Under the pieces are notes generated by a model that made no database searches, was not told where the DNA came from, and was given only the letters and a program-made list of their open reading frames with translations. Both the position numbers and the translations under genes were made by a program. Shown here piece after piece: positions 8,460 through 18,352 of a stretch of DNA of 64,000 nt. The DNA is from Bog-473 sp035534235 (GTDB taxonomy: Bacteria > Actinomycetota > Acidimicrobiia > Acidimicrobiales > RAAP-2): contig DATLSH010000033.1 of NCBI GenBank assembly GCA_035534235.1, forward strand, positions 3,621 to 67,620. Reading direction: 5' to 3'. Within the stretch, counting starts at the first letter, position 1, and each line of letters begins with the position of its first letter.

Positions 8460-9265
8460 TGGCCGAGAACCAGAGAGCGGGCGAGGCGAATCACGCCGAC
8501 GTGACCATGCGCCTGTGGCGGGGTGACCCCTCCGGAGGCGAGTTCACCGACTACGTGGTGCCGGCGGTCGAAGGCGAGGTGGTGCTCGATGTGATCCACC
8601 GCATTCAGGGAACCGTCGCGCCGGACCTGGCCTGCCGCTGGAACTGCAAGGCCGGCAAGTGCGGCTCCTGCTCGGCCGAGATCAACGGGCTGCCCCGCCT
8701 CCTGTGCATGACCCGCATGGACACGCTCCCCCCCGGCGCCCCGGTCACGGTGGCCCCCATGAAGGCCTTCCCCATCATCCGGGACCTGGTCACCGACGTG
8801 AGCTTCAACTTCGAGGTGGCCAAGACCATCCCGGCCTTCCAGCCCGGCCCCGAGCCCGAGGGGGGCTACCGGATGGCCCAGGTCGACGTGGAGCGGGGCC
8901 AGGAGTTCCGCAAGTGCATCGAGTGCTTCATGTGCCAGGACGTCTGCCACGTCATCCGCGACCATGAGGAGAACAAGCCCAAGTACGCCGGGCCCCGGTT
9001 CTTCATCCGCCTCGCCGAGCTGGAGATGCACCCGCTCGACGTCAACGACCGCCGCGAATTGGCGCGCCAGGGTGCCGGCCTGGGCATGTGCAACATCACC
9101 AAGTGCTGCACCGAGGTGTGCCCCGAGCACATCAAGATCACCGACAACGCCATCATCCCCATGAAGGAACGGGTCGTCGACGCGCACTATGACCCGGTGG
9201 CCTGGCTCGGGCGCAAGATCCTGCGCCGCACCAAGAAGACCGCCCCAGAGGCCTCCGCCGGCTGA
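8459..9265 (+). CDS. sdhB: Succinate dehydrogenase iron-sulfur subunit
   Basis: A 268-residue subunit that carries electrons from FAD to quinone. The N-terminal ferredoxin domain has the [2Fe-2S] ligands in CRWNCKAGKCGSC and a later Cys (RLLC). The C-terminal domain has CIECFMCQDVC and CNITKCCTEVCPEH, enough cysteines for the [4Fe-4S] and [3Fe-4S] clusters. The start overlaps the sdhA stop by one base. The Sdh1 type is the low-potential, respiration-linked form described in mycobacteria; whether a second Sdh exists elsewhere in this genome cannot be seen. Confidence 0.96.
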   Translation: MAENQRAGEANHADVTMRLWRGDPSGGEFTDYVVPAVEGEVVLDVIHRIQGTVAPDLACRWNCKAGKCGSCSAEINGLPRLLCMTRMDTLPPGAPVTVAPMKAFPIIRDLVTDVSFNFEVAKTIPAFQPGPEPEGGYRMAQVDVERGQEFRKCIECFMCQDVCHVIRDHEENKPKYAGPRFFIRLAELEMHPLDVNDRRELARQGAGLGMCNITKCCTEVCPEHIKITDNAIIPMKERVVDAHYDPVAWLGRKILRRTKKTAPEASAG

Positions 9266-9277
9266 GCCGGGGAGCCC

Positions 9278-9700
9278 ATGGCCCGCTACCTCTCGCCCGA
9301 ATGGATCGACGCGTTCGACCAGGCGCTCAGCGGCCTGGACCTCTCCGCCGCCATCGCCGGGGCCGGGACCGGCTCGCTCACCGCCGCTGACGGGGCCTTC
9401 GCCGTGGCCCAGGAAGTCGGCGACGGGCCCGAGGGTCCCGTGCGCACGGTCCTCACGGTCGCCGGGGGCCGCGTCACGCTGCAGAGCGACCCCGGGGGGA
9501 AGCTCCCCTCCAACGTGACCATCGTGGTGGACTACGCCGACGCGCGCGCCATGGCCGACGGCGAGCTGGACCCGGCTGACGCCCTGGCCACCGGACGTGT
9601 GCGCGTGCGGGGCGAGCTGGCGGTCCTGGTGGCCGGCCAAACCGTCCTGGCCGCGGCCGCCACCCAACTCGGAGGGTCACTGGCTGAGCTGACCGACTGA
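9278..9700 (+). CDS. SCP2-like sterol/lipid carrier domain protein
   Basis: A 140-residue soluble protein beginning MARYLSPEWIDAFDQAL and continuing with a single SCP2-like fold; the block ADGELDPADALATGRVRVRG is typical of bacterial SCP2-family proteins. Members bind lipids or acyl-CoA in a hydrophobic tunnel. It starts 12 nt after sdhB and ends 2 nt before the next start candidate, so it belongs to the same transcript. Its link with succinate dehydrogenase is positional only. Confidence 0.75.
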   Translation: MARYLSPEWIDAFDQALSGLDLSAAIAGAGTGSLTAADGAFAVAQEVGDGPEGPVRTVLTVAGGRVTLQSDPGGKLPSNVTIVVDYADARAMADGELDPADALATGRVRVRGELAVLVAGQTVLAAAATQLGGSLAELTD

Positions 9701-9702
9701 GC

Positions 9703-10518
9703 TTGACTGACTCCATGCGCCGCTCCTCGCGTCCCCCCGCCTTCGGCGGCCGTTACCAGGGCAAGGTGGCGGTGGTGACCGGCGCCTCGGCGGGACTGGG
9801 CGCCCAGCTGTGCCGTGACCTGGCCCGGGCCGGGGCCACCGTCACCGGGCTGGCCCGCCGGCCTGAACTCCTGGCTGCGCTGGCCGCCGAAATGGCGACC
9901 CACCCGGGCGGCTCGCACACCATGGCGTGCGACGTGGCCGACACCGACGCCCTGCGGGCCGCCCTCAAGCGGATCGCCTCGGCCGACGGGCCCGTTGACG
10001 TCCTGATCAACAACGCGGCCCTCGACCCGGCCGTCCGCCTGGTCGACATCAGCGAGGACGACTTCCGCCATACCTTCGACGTGAACTTCTTCGCCCCGGT
10101 GGCCGCCACCCTGGCCGTGCTCCCGGCCATGCTGGCCCGCGGGGAGGGCACCATTGTCAACGTGTCCTCGGACGGGGGTCGCCTGGCCTCTCCGGGACCC
10201 GGTGCCTACCCCTCGTCCAAGGCGGCTCTCTCCGCGTTCAGCGAGTCGACGTCGTTCCGCCTGGCGCCCAAGGGCGTCCACATGCACGTGGTGTACCCCG
10301 CTTTCATGATCACGGAGCTGGGACTGGGCGCCCTGGGGCGGGGCCTGCGCAAGCCACCCCGGATGACCACCCGCAGCGTGGAGGCGGTCTCGCAACTCAT
10401 ATTGAGGCAGGCCGGAGGGCCGGCCGTGGAGATCAGCGCCTCGAGGCTGATCGACGCCGCCGTGGTGTTGCGCTCGGTCATGCCCCGGACGTACCACCGC
10501 CACCGGAGCAACTGGTAG
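9703..10518 (+). CDS. Short-chain dehydrogenase/reductase (SDR)
   Basis: Rossmann-fold oxidoreductase of 271 residues (267 if ATG 9715 is used). The cofactor motif TGASAGLG, the NNAA motif, the Ser of NVSSDGG and the YPSSK active site (Y and K four apart) are all present, so it should be active. The start is either TTG at 9703, 2 nt after the previous stop, or ATG at 9715; neither has a clear ribosome binding site. It is last in the sdh transcript. Substrate unknown. Confidence 0.88.
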   Translation: MTDSMRRSSRPPAFGGRYQGKVAVVTGASAGLGAQLCRDLARAGATVTGLARRPELLAALAAEMATHPGGSHTMACDVADTDALRAALKRIASADGPVDVLINNAALDPAVRLVDISEDDFRHTFDVNFFAPVAATLAVLPAMLARGEGTIVNVSSDGGRLASPGPGAYPSSKAALSAFSESTSFRLAPKGVHMHVVYPAFMITELGLGALGRGLRKPPRMTTRSVEAVSQLILRQAGGPAVEISASRLIDAAVVLRSVMPRTYHRHRSNW

Positions 10519-10600
10519 GCGGGGCGAGCAGGGGTCCGATGGCAGCGGTATCGTCTGGGTCACCGGCTCGCAGGGAGCGGGCCGCAGTAGGGAGGACGAC

Positions 10601-10813
10601 GTGCATCAGCCGATCGACGACCACTTCCTGTCGAAGTACCGAGCCCTGCTGGACGCCGAGGACCTGGCGTTCGACGAGCTCGAGCATGCGTGCGAAGAGG
10701 GCGACCGAGCCCAATTCGACAAGGACATGGTCGACTGGCGGCACGCACTCGAGCACAAGCTCCATTTCCTGCAGAACGCGGGCATTGAGTTGAGCCTCCC
10801 CGTTCCCACCTGA
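10601..10813 (+). CDS. Small acidic conserved protein of unknown function
   Basis: A 70-residue soluble, helical, acidic protein (MHQPIDDHFLSKYRALLDAE at the N-terminus). I do not recognise a characterised family. The GTG start has GGAGG 5 nt upstream, and codon use matches the neighbouring genes, which supports a real gene. It stands alone, converging on the tetR gene with only 30 nt between the stops. Confidence 0.65.
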   Translation: MHQPIDDHFLSKYRALLDAEDLAFDELEHACEEGDRAQFDKDMVDWRHALEHKLHFLQNAGIELSLPVPT

Positions 10814-10843
10814 CGGAGGGGTGGCGGCGCCGGCGGCGGCCGC

Positions 10844-11545
10844 TCACAGGAGGCCGAGCGTCACCGCCATGGTGCCGATGGTCTCCTCAAAGAAGAGCTC
10901 GGGGTCGAGGACGGTATTGCGCCAGTGGCCGTACAGTTCGAGGCTGATCAGCCCGACCAGGGTGGACCAGGCCTGCAACGCCGACACGATCGTGGCGGTG
11001 GGCAGGCCGGCCAACAGCGCGTCCGCCACCGGCGCCACGGCTTGGCCTAAGGCGGCCACCTCCGGCGGGGAGTCCTCCCTGTGCGGGCGCGCCGCCGGCC
11101 TGGCGTCCATCAGTGGTCGCACCAGGGCGGCGGCCAGGCGGGCATAGGGGACGACCGTGTCCTCGGGCGCCTGGTAGCCCGGCACCGGCGTGCCGAAAAT
11201 GAGGCTCCATTCGTGGGGGTGGGCCAGCGCCCAGGTCCGCATCGTCCGCGGCACCACCACCCACCGCTCGGCCCCGCTGCCCCCGGTCGCTCGGGCGGCC
11301 GCGGCGGCCCGCTCGGCCTCATCGGCCAACGACTCGTAGGCCGCCAGGATGAGCGAGCCGAGGAGGGCATCGCGGCTGGAGAAGTACCGGTACAGAGCCG
11401 AAGGCGCCATGCCCAGGTCGCGGGCGATGGAGCGCAGGGACAGGGCCGGCGCCCCGTCCCGGGCCAGGTGCCCCCGGGCCACCGTCAGGATCTCCGCGGT
11501 CACCTCCCGGTGGACCCTCTCCCGTGCGGTGCGCGGCGCGGACAC
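10844..11545 (-). CDS. TetR-family transcriptional regulator
   Basis: About 233 residues. The N-terminal helix-turn-helix is ALSLRSIARDLGMAPSALYRYFSSRDALL, with the usual YRYF recognition-helix end. The C-terminal ligand domain resembles the actinobacterial TetR group with the motif YGHW near its end. I prefer GTG at 11543-11545 (V-S-A-P-R-T) because the longer frame up to 11638 would run over the promoter palindrome. It is divergent from the F420-type reductase gene and most likely represses both that gene and itself through the operator at 11585-11610. Confidence 0.88.
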   Translation of the reverse strand: MSAPRTARERVHREVTAEILTVARGHLARDGAPALSLRSIARDLGMAPSALYRYFSSRDALLGSLILAAYESLADEAERAAAAARATGGSGAERWVVVPRTMRTWALAHPHEWSLIFGTPVPGYQAPEDTVVPYARLAAALVRPLMDARPAARPHREDSPPEVAALGQAVAPVADALLAGLPTATIVSALQAWSTLVGLISLELYGHWRNTVLDPELFFEETIGTMAVTLGLL

Positions 11546-11581
11546 CGGCCCAGTCTGGTGGTTCCCGCCTGAGAACACAAG

Positions 11582-11613
11582 TACTTGACAAGAACACTGT
11601 TCTGTATCAAGAT
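11582..11613. promoter_or_regulatory. Overlapping divergent promoters with a central palindrome (TetR operator)
   Basis: Plus strand: -35 TTGACA (11585-11590), 17-nt spacer, -10-like CAAGAT (11608-11613). Minus strand: -35 TTGATA (11610-11605), 17-nt spacer, -10-like CAAGTA (11587-11582). The shared spacer contains the perfect palindrome AGAACA-C-TGTTCT (11591-11603), extended by imperfect TTGA/TCAA arms. A dimer bound here would block both promoters. The promoter boxes and palindrome are seen; assignment to the neighbouring TetR protein is inference from position. Confidence 0.65.
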
Positions 11614-11621
11614 CATTGTCC

Positions 11622-12116
11622 ATGCCCACCAGCCCCACCGAGAAGACCCCGATGGCAACGCAGACGCAGGACCAGGCAATTCACTTCAGGCGACCCGGCT
11701 GGTTCACCCGTCGGGTCTTCAACCCCCTCGTCGGCCTCCTCATCCGTCTGGGCCTCAGCGTGCGGGGCTCCCGGGTGCTGGAGCACCGGGGACGCCTCTC
11801 GGGCCGCCTGCACCACACACCGGTCAACCTGCTCACGGTGGACGGGAGGCAGTACCTGGTGGCCCCCCGCGGCGAGACCGATTGGGTGCGCAATGTACGG
11901 GCCCACGGCGGGAAATTGGTGTTGATCCTTGGACGGCGTCGCCAGCTCTGCACCGCCAAGGAGTTGCCCGTCCCCGAGCGGACCGCCATCCTGCGCGCCT
12001 ACCTGCGCCGTTGGAAGTTCGAGGTCGGCATGTTCTTCGACGGAGTGGGGCCAGGCTCCACCGACGACGAGTTCGCCGCCATCGCCGCCCGGCACCCGGT
12101 CTTCGTGCTCCAGTGA
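11622..12116 (+). CDS. Deazaflavin (F420)-dependent nitroreductase-family protein
   Basis: A protein of about 164 residues of the split-barrel DUF385/Ddn-like family, recognisable by RRVFNPLVGLLIRLGLSVRGS, VLEHRGRLSGRLHHTPVNLL and VAPRGETDWVRNVRAHGG. Relatives use reduced F420 to reduce quinones or nitro compounds. Start choice is uncertain: ATG at 11622 lies 8 nt after the -10-like box and would be nearly leaderless, while ATG at 11652 has a weak GAGAAG upstream. It is controlled by the promoter/operator shared with the divergent tetR gene. Confidence 0.82.
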   Translation: MPTSPTEKTPMATQTQDQAIHFRRPGWFTRRVFNPLVGLLIRLGLSVRGSRVLEHRGRLSGRLHHTPVNLLTVDGRQYLVAPRGETDWVRNVRAHGGKLVLILGRRRQLCTAKELPVPERTAILRAYLRRWKFEVGMFFDGVGPGSTDDEFAAIAARHPVFVLQ

Positions 12117-12180
12117 TTTCCCGACCCTTCGGTGCCCTTTTGCGCTAGACCATTCCCCAGGGCTGAGGATCGGGGGTCCC

Positions 12181-13002
12181 ATGTTCGACGCGGGACAGCG
12201 GAATGCCGACAGCGCCACACTGGGTCATCGCAACCTGATCGCCTACAGCCGCGCCCTCACCCGCTGGGGCAGCCGGGGCGACCTTCACGAAGCAGACGGC
12301 GTGCTGGCCTATGCCGGGGGTTCGCCGATCCCTGTCGTGGGCAATGGGGCATTCCGTGCGGCGGAGACCGTCTCTCCGGCCACCCTGATCGGCGTGGCCG
12401 ACAATTTCTTCGCCCGACACCGGCGCGGCTACAGCATCAAGGTGCGCGACACGGGGCAGGACGACGACCTGCGACAGGCGTGCGAGGAGAACGGCTTCGC
12501 GACATTCGGTGAACCAGTCCCCGAAATGATCTGCGAGCACGCGCTGAAGGTTCCCCCGCTTCCCGAGGGCGTACGGATGCAGAGGGTCGGCGACGTGGCC
12601 GGCATCAGCGACTTCGCCGCCGTGAATGCGGATGCCTATTCCACCTACAGCATGCCGGCCGACGTGCTGGGTGACCTCTTCGATCAACCGGAGAACGTGC
12701 TGGCCGACCCTGACACCACCATTGTGGTCGCCTACCGCGGCACCCAGCCGCTGGCTGCGGCCCTCACCTACGTCAGCGACGGGATCGCCAGCTTGCAGTG
12801 GGTGGGCAGCATCAATGAGGCGCGCCGTCTGAATCTGGGCCGCGCCGTCACCGTGTGGGCCACCAACGTGGCCTTCGAACTGGGGGCGGCGTCCTGCACG
12901 TTGCAGGCCTCGCCCATGGGTGCACCGCTCTACACCGCGCTCGGCTATGAGACCCTCTACCGCTACCGCGACCACGTACGCTGGACCGCTCCGCGCGGAT
13001 AG
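12181..13002 (+). CDS. GNAT-family acetyltransferase
   Basis: A 273-residue soluble protein. The C-terminal half has GNAT features: a VVAYRGTQPLAAALTYVSDG strand block, then NLGRAVTVWATNVAFELGA in the acetyl-CoA helix position, and the closing PLYTALGYETLYRYRDHV typical of GNAT proteins. The N-terminal half (residues 1-120) is another alpha/beta region without a clear name and may be a degenerate GNAT repeat. It starts at ATG 12181, 64 nt after the F420-type reductase gene, in the same direction. Substrate unknown. Confidence 0.72.
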   Translation: MFDAGQRNADSATLGHRNLIAYSRALTRWGSRGDLHEADGVLAYAGGSPIPVVGNGAFRAAETVSPATLIGVADNFFARHRRGYSIKVRDTGQDDDLRQACEENGFATFGEPVPEMICEHALKVPPLPEGVRMQRVGDVAGISDFAAVNADAYSTYSMPADVLGDLFDQPENVLADPDTTIVVAYRGTQPLAAALTYVSDGIASLQWVGSINEARRLNLGRAVTVWATNVAFELGAASCTLQASPMGAPLYTALGYETLYRYRDHVRWTAPRG

Positions 13003-13068
13003 GACGGCTGGCAGGCCGGGGCGGATGGAGGTCGGGGTCGGCGCACGCATTGCTGATCAGGGTAGAGA

Positions 13069-13099
13069 TCCGAAATCCGCCATGCTGGCGGAATTCGGA
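13069..13099. terminator. Strong hairpin between convergent genes
   Basis: A 14-bp stem with one mismatch (arms 13069-13082 and 13086-13099) and a 3-nt loop TGC lies between the convergent GNAT gene and the Gfo/Idh/MocA gene. Position and symmetry fit a bidirectional terminator. There is no clear U-tract on either strand. Confidence 0.7.
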
Positions 13100-13116
13100 C
13101 GAGGCGGTGGTTCCCC

Positions 13117-14178
13117 TCAGGCCACGCCGACGGGGACGCCCCCGCGCTTGGCCGACCGGTAGGCGGCGTCGACCAGGCGGTGAGCCACCAGCGCCTCGGT
13201 GAGGCCAGGCTCGGGTGCGGTGCCGGCGACCACCGCGTCGACGAACATCCGGTCCGCCTCGACGTAGGGGAGCACGGCGAGCCCGACCTCGTCGTCGCCC
13301 AGGCCGAGGTCGTCGATCCACCCGGGCGACGGGCAGGGCAGCACCTCGGTGCCATCGCTCGTCTGCAGGTGGAGGGGGCCCCGGAAATCGTCAGTCAACC
13401 ACAGCATGCCTTCCTGGCAGAAGACCTCCATGCGCCGGGTGGAGCCTCGGCTCATGATGTCGTGCCACACGCTGGTGACGTTGGCTTCCAACCCCGTGGC
13501 GAAGGACAGGGAGACCGCGGCCAGGTCCTCAATGCCTTCGTGTCCCGCAAAGTTCGCCGTGCGGGCGGCGACCTCCCTCACCTCGCCGAAGCAGAAGCGC
13601 AGGATGTCCAGGTCGTGGATGGAGTGCTCAATGAGGCAGCCTCCTCCGGACTGGGCCACATCGGCTCGCCACTTCGACGCGTAGGTGCCCCGGATCGGGA
13701 AGTACTGGTCATCGCGCAGGAGCGCCGCCATCGGCCGCCCCAAGAGGCCGGATGCCACCTTTTCGCGCAAGGCGCGGAAGACCGGGGCGGAGCGCAGCAC
13801 CAGACCGGCCTGCGACGGCACGCCGGCGCGGTCCGCGGCATCCACCAGCGCCTGGGCCCCCGCCAGGTCCCGGTCCAGCGGCTTCTCGCAAAAGACGGCC
13901 CGACCGGCCGACAGGGCCTCGTCAACTGCACCGCGGTGTCCGGATGTCGGCGTGCAGATCCACACGGCATCGCAACGCTCCATGACGGCTGCCGCGCTCT
14001 CCACGGCGGTGGCTCCGAATGCCTCCGCGAACCCCCGTGCCCGCCGATCACTGCGGTCATGGACCGCAGTGATCGAGACATCGATCAGCCCGGCGTCGAT
14101 CAGAGCCCGCAAGCTCAGACCGTGTGCCCAGGCGATCAGTCCGGTCCCCACGAATCCGATCCGCACCGGGTGCGACAC
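13117..14178 (-). CDS. Gfo/Idh/MocA-family oxidoreductase
   Basis: A 353-residue NAD(P)-dependent oxidoreductase. The N-terminal Rossmann domain starts RIGFVGTGLIAWAHG, and the family motif CEKPLDRDLAGAQ supplies the catalytic Lys of the EKP triad. The C-terminal domain has SGGGCLIEHSIHDLDILRF, the conserved substrate-site block with the HDLD motif. Relatives act on sugars, inositols or their derivatives. Its gene starts 12 nt after the ACT-domain gene and is the last of the five-gene operon beginning with the ATP-grasp gene, an unusual partner for that system. Confidence 0.9.
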   Translation of the reverse strand: MSHPVRIGFVGTGLIAWAHGLSLRALIDAGLIDVSITAVHDRSDRRARGFAEAFGATAVESAAAVMERCDAVWICTPTSGHRGAVDEALSAGRAVFCEKPLDRDLAGAQALVDAADRAGVPSQAGLVLRSAPVFRALREKVASGLLGRPMAALLRDDQYFPIRGTYASKWRADVAQSGGGCLIEHSIHDLDILRFCFGEVREVAARTANFAGHEGIEDLAAVSLSFATGLEANVTSVWHDIMSRGSTRRMEVFCQEGMLWLTDDFRGPLHLQTSDGTEVLPCPSPGWIDDLGLGDDEVGLAVLPYVEADRMFVDAVVAGTAPEPGLTEALVAHRLVDAAYRSAKRGGVPVGVA

Positions 14179-14190
14179 TAGGCGCGCCGG

Positions 14191-14844
14191 TCAGTGTGCG
14201 CGTTCGGGGCCACTCAACGCTTCGATGAAACGGGCGGCCACCACGACAAGCAGGGCGATCTCATGGCGCTCCCGCCGCCGGATGGCGATCGCTCTTCCAC
14301 CACAGACGGTGAGCGCGGTCTCGGGCACTGGTTCGATGAAGACCCCCGACCCGGTGGTGTCGTTGGCCGGGTCGGCGCCGCTCCGAGACCCATGGGAGAA
14401 GGCCGCCACCCACTGCACCGTGGGCACGTCGCCGTGCACCTCAATGAATGCCCCCCGACCCAGATCGGCCAGGGCCAGCCAGGAGAGGTCGAAGAGGACG
14501 TTGAGCTGGCCCAACAGGGTGTTCATGGCCGCGGTCGGCGTGGCGGCCTGCAGGACGGCGGCGGCGGCTCCGAGGACCGAGTCCTCCGGGTCCTGGGCGG
14601 CAGTCAGCATTTCCCTCACCTCCTCTACCCCGGCGCCGCGGACATTGCGCACCCCCCGGCAGACGGCGTCGACGGCGCCCGGCTCGTCGGGGAGCTCGAC
14701 CACCAGCTCATCGATGGCTACGCCGGCCTCCCGCTCCAGCACTTCGAGTCCGATGACGTTCCCCTGCACGGCGCCGATCTCGGCCGCCACTGCGCCGAGC
14801 ACGCCGGGGTGATCCGGCAGCCAGATGCGCATGCGGGTCAGCAC
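14191..14844 (-). CDS. ACT-domain protein of unknown function
   Basis: A 217-residue protein. The first 75 residues look like an ACT-type ligand-binding domain (MRIWLPDHPGVLGAVAAEIG, then NVIGLEVLEREAG). The remaining 140 residues have a hydrophobic core with SHGSRSGADP and a C-terminal helix, and I do not recognise them. ACT domains usually sense amino acids. The gene begins 3 nt after the stop of the transglutaminase-like gene and is 12 nt from the oxidoreductase gene, so it is part of that operon and could give it an amino-acid-sensing input (inference). Confidence 0.7.
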   Translation of the reverse strand: MLTRMRIWLPDHPGVLGAVAAEIGAVQGNVIGLEVLEREAGVAIDELVVELPDEPGAVDAVCRGVRNVRGAGVEEVREMLTAAQDPEDSVLGAAAAVLQAATPTAAMNTLLGQLNVLFDLSWLALADLGRGAFIEVHGDVPTVQWVAAFSHGSRSGADPANDTTGSGVFIEPVPETALTVCGGRAIAIRRRERHEIALLVVVAARFIEALSGPERAH

Positions 14845-14847
14845 GGC

Positions 14848-15690
14848 TCAGAGCGTCCTTGTGATGCGGACGCTGACGTGCATCTCGTGCTCGGCGTTGC
14901 CGGCGTAGATCCCCTTCACCGGCGGCACATCGGAGTAGTCACGCCCCCGCCCGATGGCCACGTGGCGCTCACCGACGGGGCAGTCGTTGGTGGGGTCGTA
15001 GGCCCACCAACTCCCGGTCCACACTTCAATCCAGGCGTGGCTCTCGCCGATGATCTCCTCGCCGATGAGAGCGTCGACGTCGGGATGGAAGTAGCCCGAG
15101 ACATAGCGCGACGGCAGCCCGGCCGCCTTGGTCATGGCCAGCGCCAGATGCGCGAAGTCCTGGCAGACACCGGCGCCGTCCGCGAAGGCCTCGTTGGCCG
15201 ACGTGTGCACATCGGTCACCCCTCGCACATAGCGCAGGGAGTTGTGCGTGTGCTCCATGATCCGCCTGGCCGTCTCCAAGGGCCGGTCCGTGCGCAGGCC
15301 GGCCGCCAGATCCATCAGGTCGGGACCGGGATCGGTGTAGAGCTTGTGCGACAGATAGTCGGACATGGTGTGCGAGGCGTCGGCCACGTCTTCCCATGTG
15401 CAATCTTCGGGCATATCGGGTTGCTGCGTGTCGATGAGCCCGGTGCCCTTGATGGTGAGCACCTCATGGCCCCGGTCCACGTTGAAGGCAACCACCTGGG
15501 TGCCCCAATAGTCGATGTATGGATACTGGGGCGCCAACGGTGCGGTGACGATCTTGCTCTCCAGGGCGGTCTGGCGGTGCTCGGTGCGGGGCGTGAGGCG
15601 CAGCTCGTTGTACGACGCGCGCGCCGGCGCGTCATAGTCGAAGCGGGTCTCGTGAGTCACCCGCAGCCGCCAACCGTCGCCCCGGCTCAC
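14848..15690 (-). CDS. Transglutaminase-like cysteine protease-fold protein
   Basis: A 280-residue protein with an N-terminal bacterial transglutaminase-like beta domain (THETRFDYDAPARASYNELRL) and a core domain with an intact catalytic triad: Cys in GAGVCQDFAH, His in GESHAWIEVW, Asp in WWAYDPTND. The GTG at 15690 overlaps the TGA of the upstream alpha-E gene (GTGA). A GTG at 15714 would add eight residues. With the upstream ATP-grasp and alpha-E genes it forms a cluster known across bacteria and predicted, from comparative genomics, to make or process a peptide or peptide tag. Confidence 0.9.
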   Translation of the reverse strand: MSRGDGWRLRVTHETRFDYDAPARASYNELRLTPRTEHRQTALESKIVTAPLAPQYPYIDYWGTQVVAFNVDRGHEVLTIKGTGLIDTQQPDMPEDCTWEDVADASHTMSDYLSHKLYTDPGPDLMDLAAGLRTDRPLETARRIMEHTHNSLRYVRGVTDVHTSANEAFADGAGVCQDFAHLALAMTKAAGLPSRYVSGYFHPDVDALIGEEIIGESHAWIEVWTGSWWAYDPTNDCPVGERHVAIGRGRDYSDVPPVKGIYAGNAEHEMHVSVRITRTL

Positions 15691-16627
15691 CCTCCACCGC
15701 CCCCACGGCGCCACTGCGTGGGCAAGTCTTGGGCGAAGTAGCGGCGGGTCACGGCGTCACTAACCGAAGAGATGGAGGCCTGCAGCCGTTCGAGGCGCGT
15801 CTCCAGCCCGCGGGCCAGCGTGGCCGGTGCCGAGTACTCGAGTTCGGCCCGAGCCAGCCCGACCAGCCCCCGTGCGTCCTCCCATGTCCCGTCGCGGCCG
15901 GCATTGATCTGGTCGAGGCACTCCTCGGCCAAGGTGAGCGACGCGAAGGCGGAACGAGGGAACAGCCGGTCGCGCAGGAGGAAGTTGAGGACCCGGCCCG
16001 GATCGACCACACCCTGGGACAGGCGCAGGTAGGGCTCGTAACCGCCACACGAGCGCAGCAACATGACCAGCCCGCTGTCGAACACCTCGTCGAAGGCCAC
16101 GGTGGCGAGCTGTCGGGCCACCACGTCGGTCCGTTCCAGACATCGACCCAGCGTGAAGAAGAGCCATGTCTGATCACGGCTCATCATGGTGTCGGCCAGA
16201 CCCATCATGCCGGCGCACCGCGTCTTGACGAAGGAGAGATAGGGCGCCGGCCCGGCTTGGTGGGTGGCTCTCCACTGGGCGGGCAATTCCGCCCAGGTGG
16301 CGTTGATGTGCTCCCAGAACTCGACCGGGACTACATGGCGCACCGCCCGCGTGTTCTCCCGGGCGGCGGCCAGCGCGCCGGCTATGGACGAGCGGCTCTC
16401 GGGATCAGTGGCCAGGAGCTCGGTGGCCTGCCACAGGGTCTCGTGACCGGTGTCGGGCAGTCCCATCACGGCCAGCAGTCGTCGTGCGGCATGCGAGCCC
16501 TCGACGTCGCTCTGCTCCAGGGCCTGGTAGACCGAAACGTCGAGGATGCGGGCGGTCCCCTCGGCTCGCTCGACATAGCGCCCGACCCAGAAGATGGATT
16601 CGGCCACCCGGCTCAACAGGGCGCGTA

Positions 16628-16631
<4 letters not shown>
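15687..16631 (-). CDS. Alpha-E domain-containing protein
   Basis: A 314-residue, largely helical soluble protein opening VIRALLSRVAESIFWVGRYVERAEG, the hallmark of the alpha-E family, with the conserved ARENTRAVR near residue 110. The family is almost always encoded beside circularly permuted ATP-grasp and transglutaminase-like proteins, as here; its biochemical role is unknown. GTG at 16631 overlaps the ATP-grasp stop, and its own stop overlaps the transglutaminase start, both as GTGA. It ends in five glycines. The longer open frame to 16856 overlaps the upstream gene and is rejected. Confidence 0.9.
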
Positions 16632-18196
<1,565 letters not shown>

Positions 18197-18352
18197 GCCG
18201 TTCAGCGTGGCAGACCTGTGTTTCGCCGGGGTTTCACCGCCGCGAACGGCTCATGACGGACCACGTGGGCGCCGGGCTCCGCCAGCGCCCCACCTGCAAG
18301 GCGACCCCGGTCACGCACCCAAATGAGCGTTCGCCGCCGTCGCTCCGGATGG

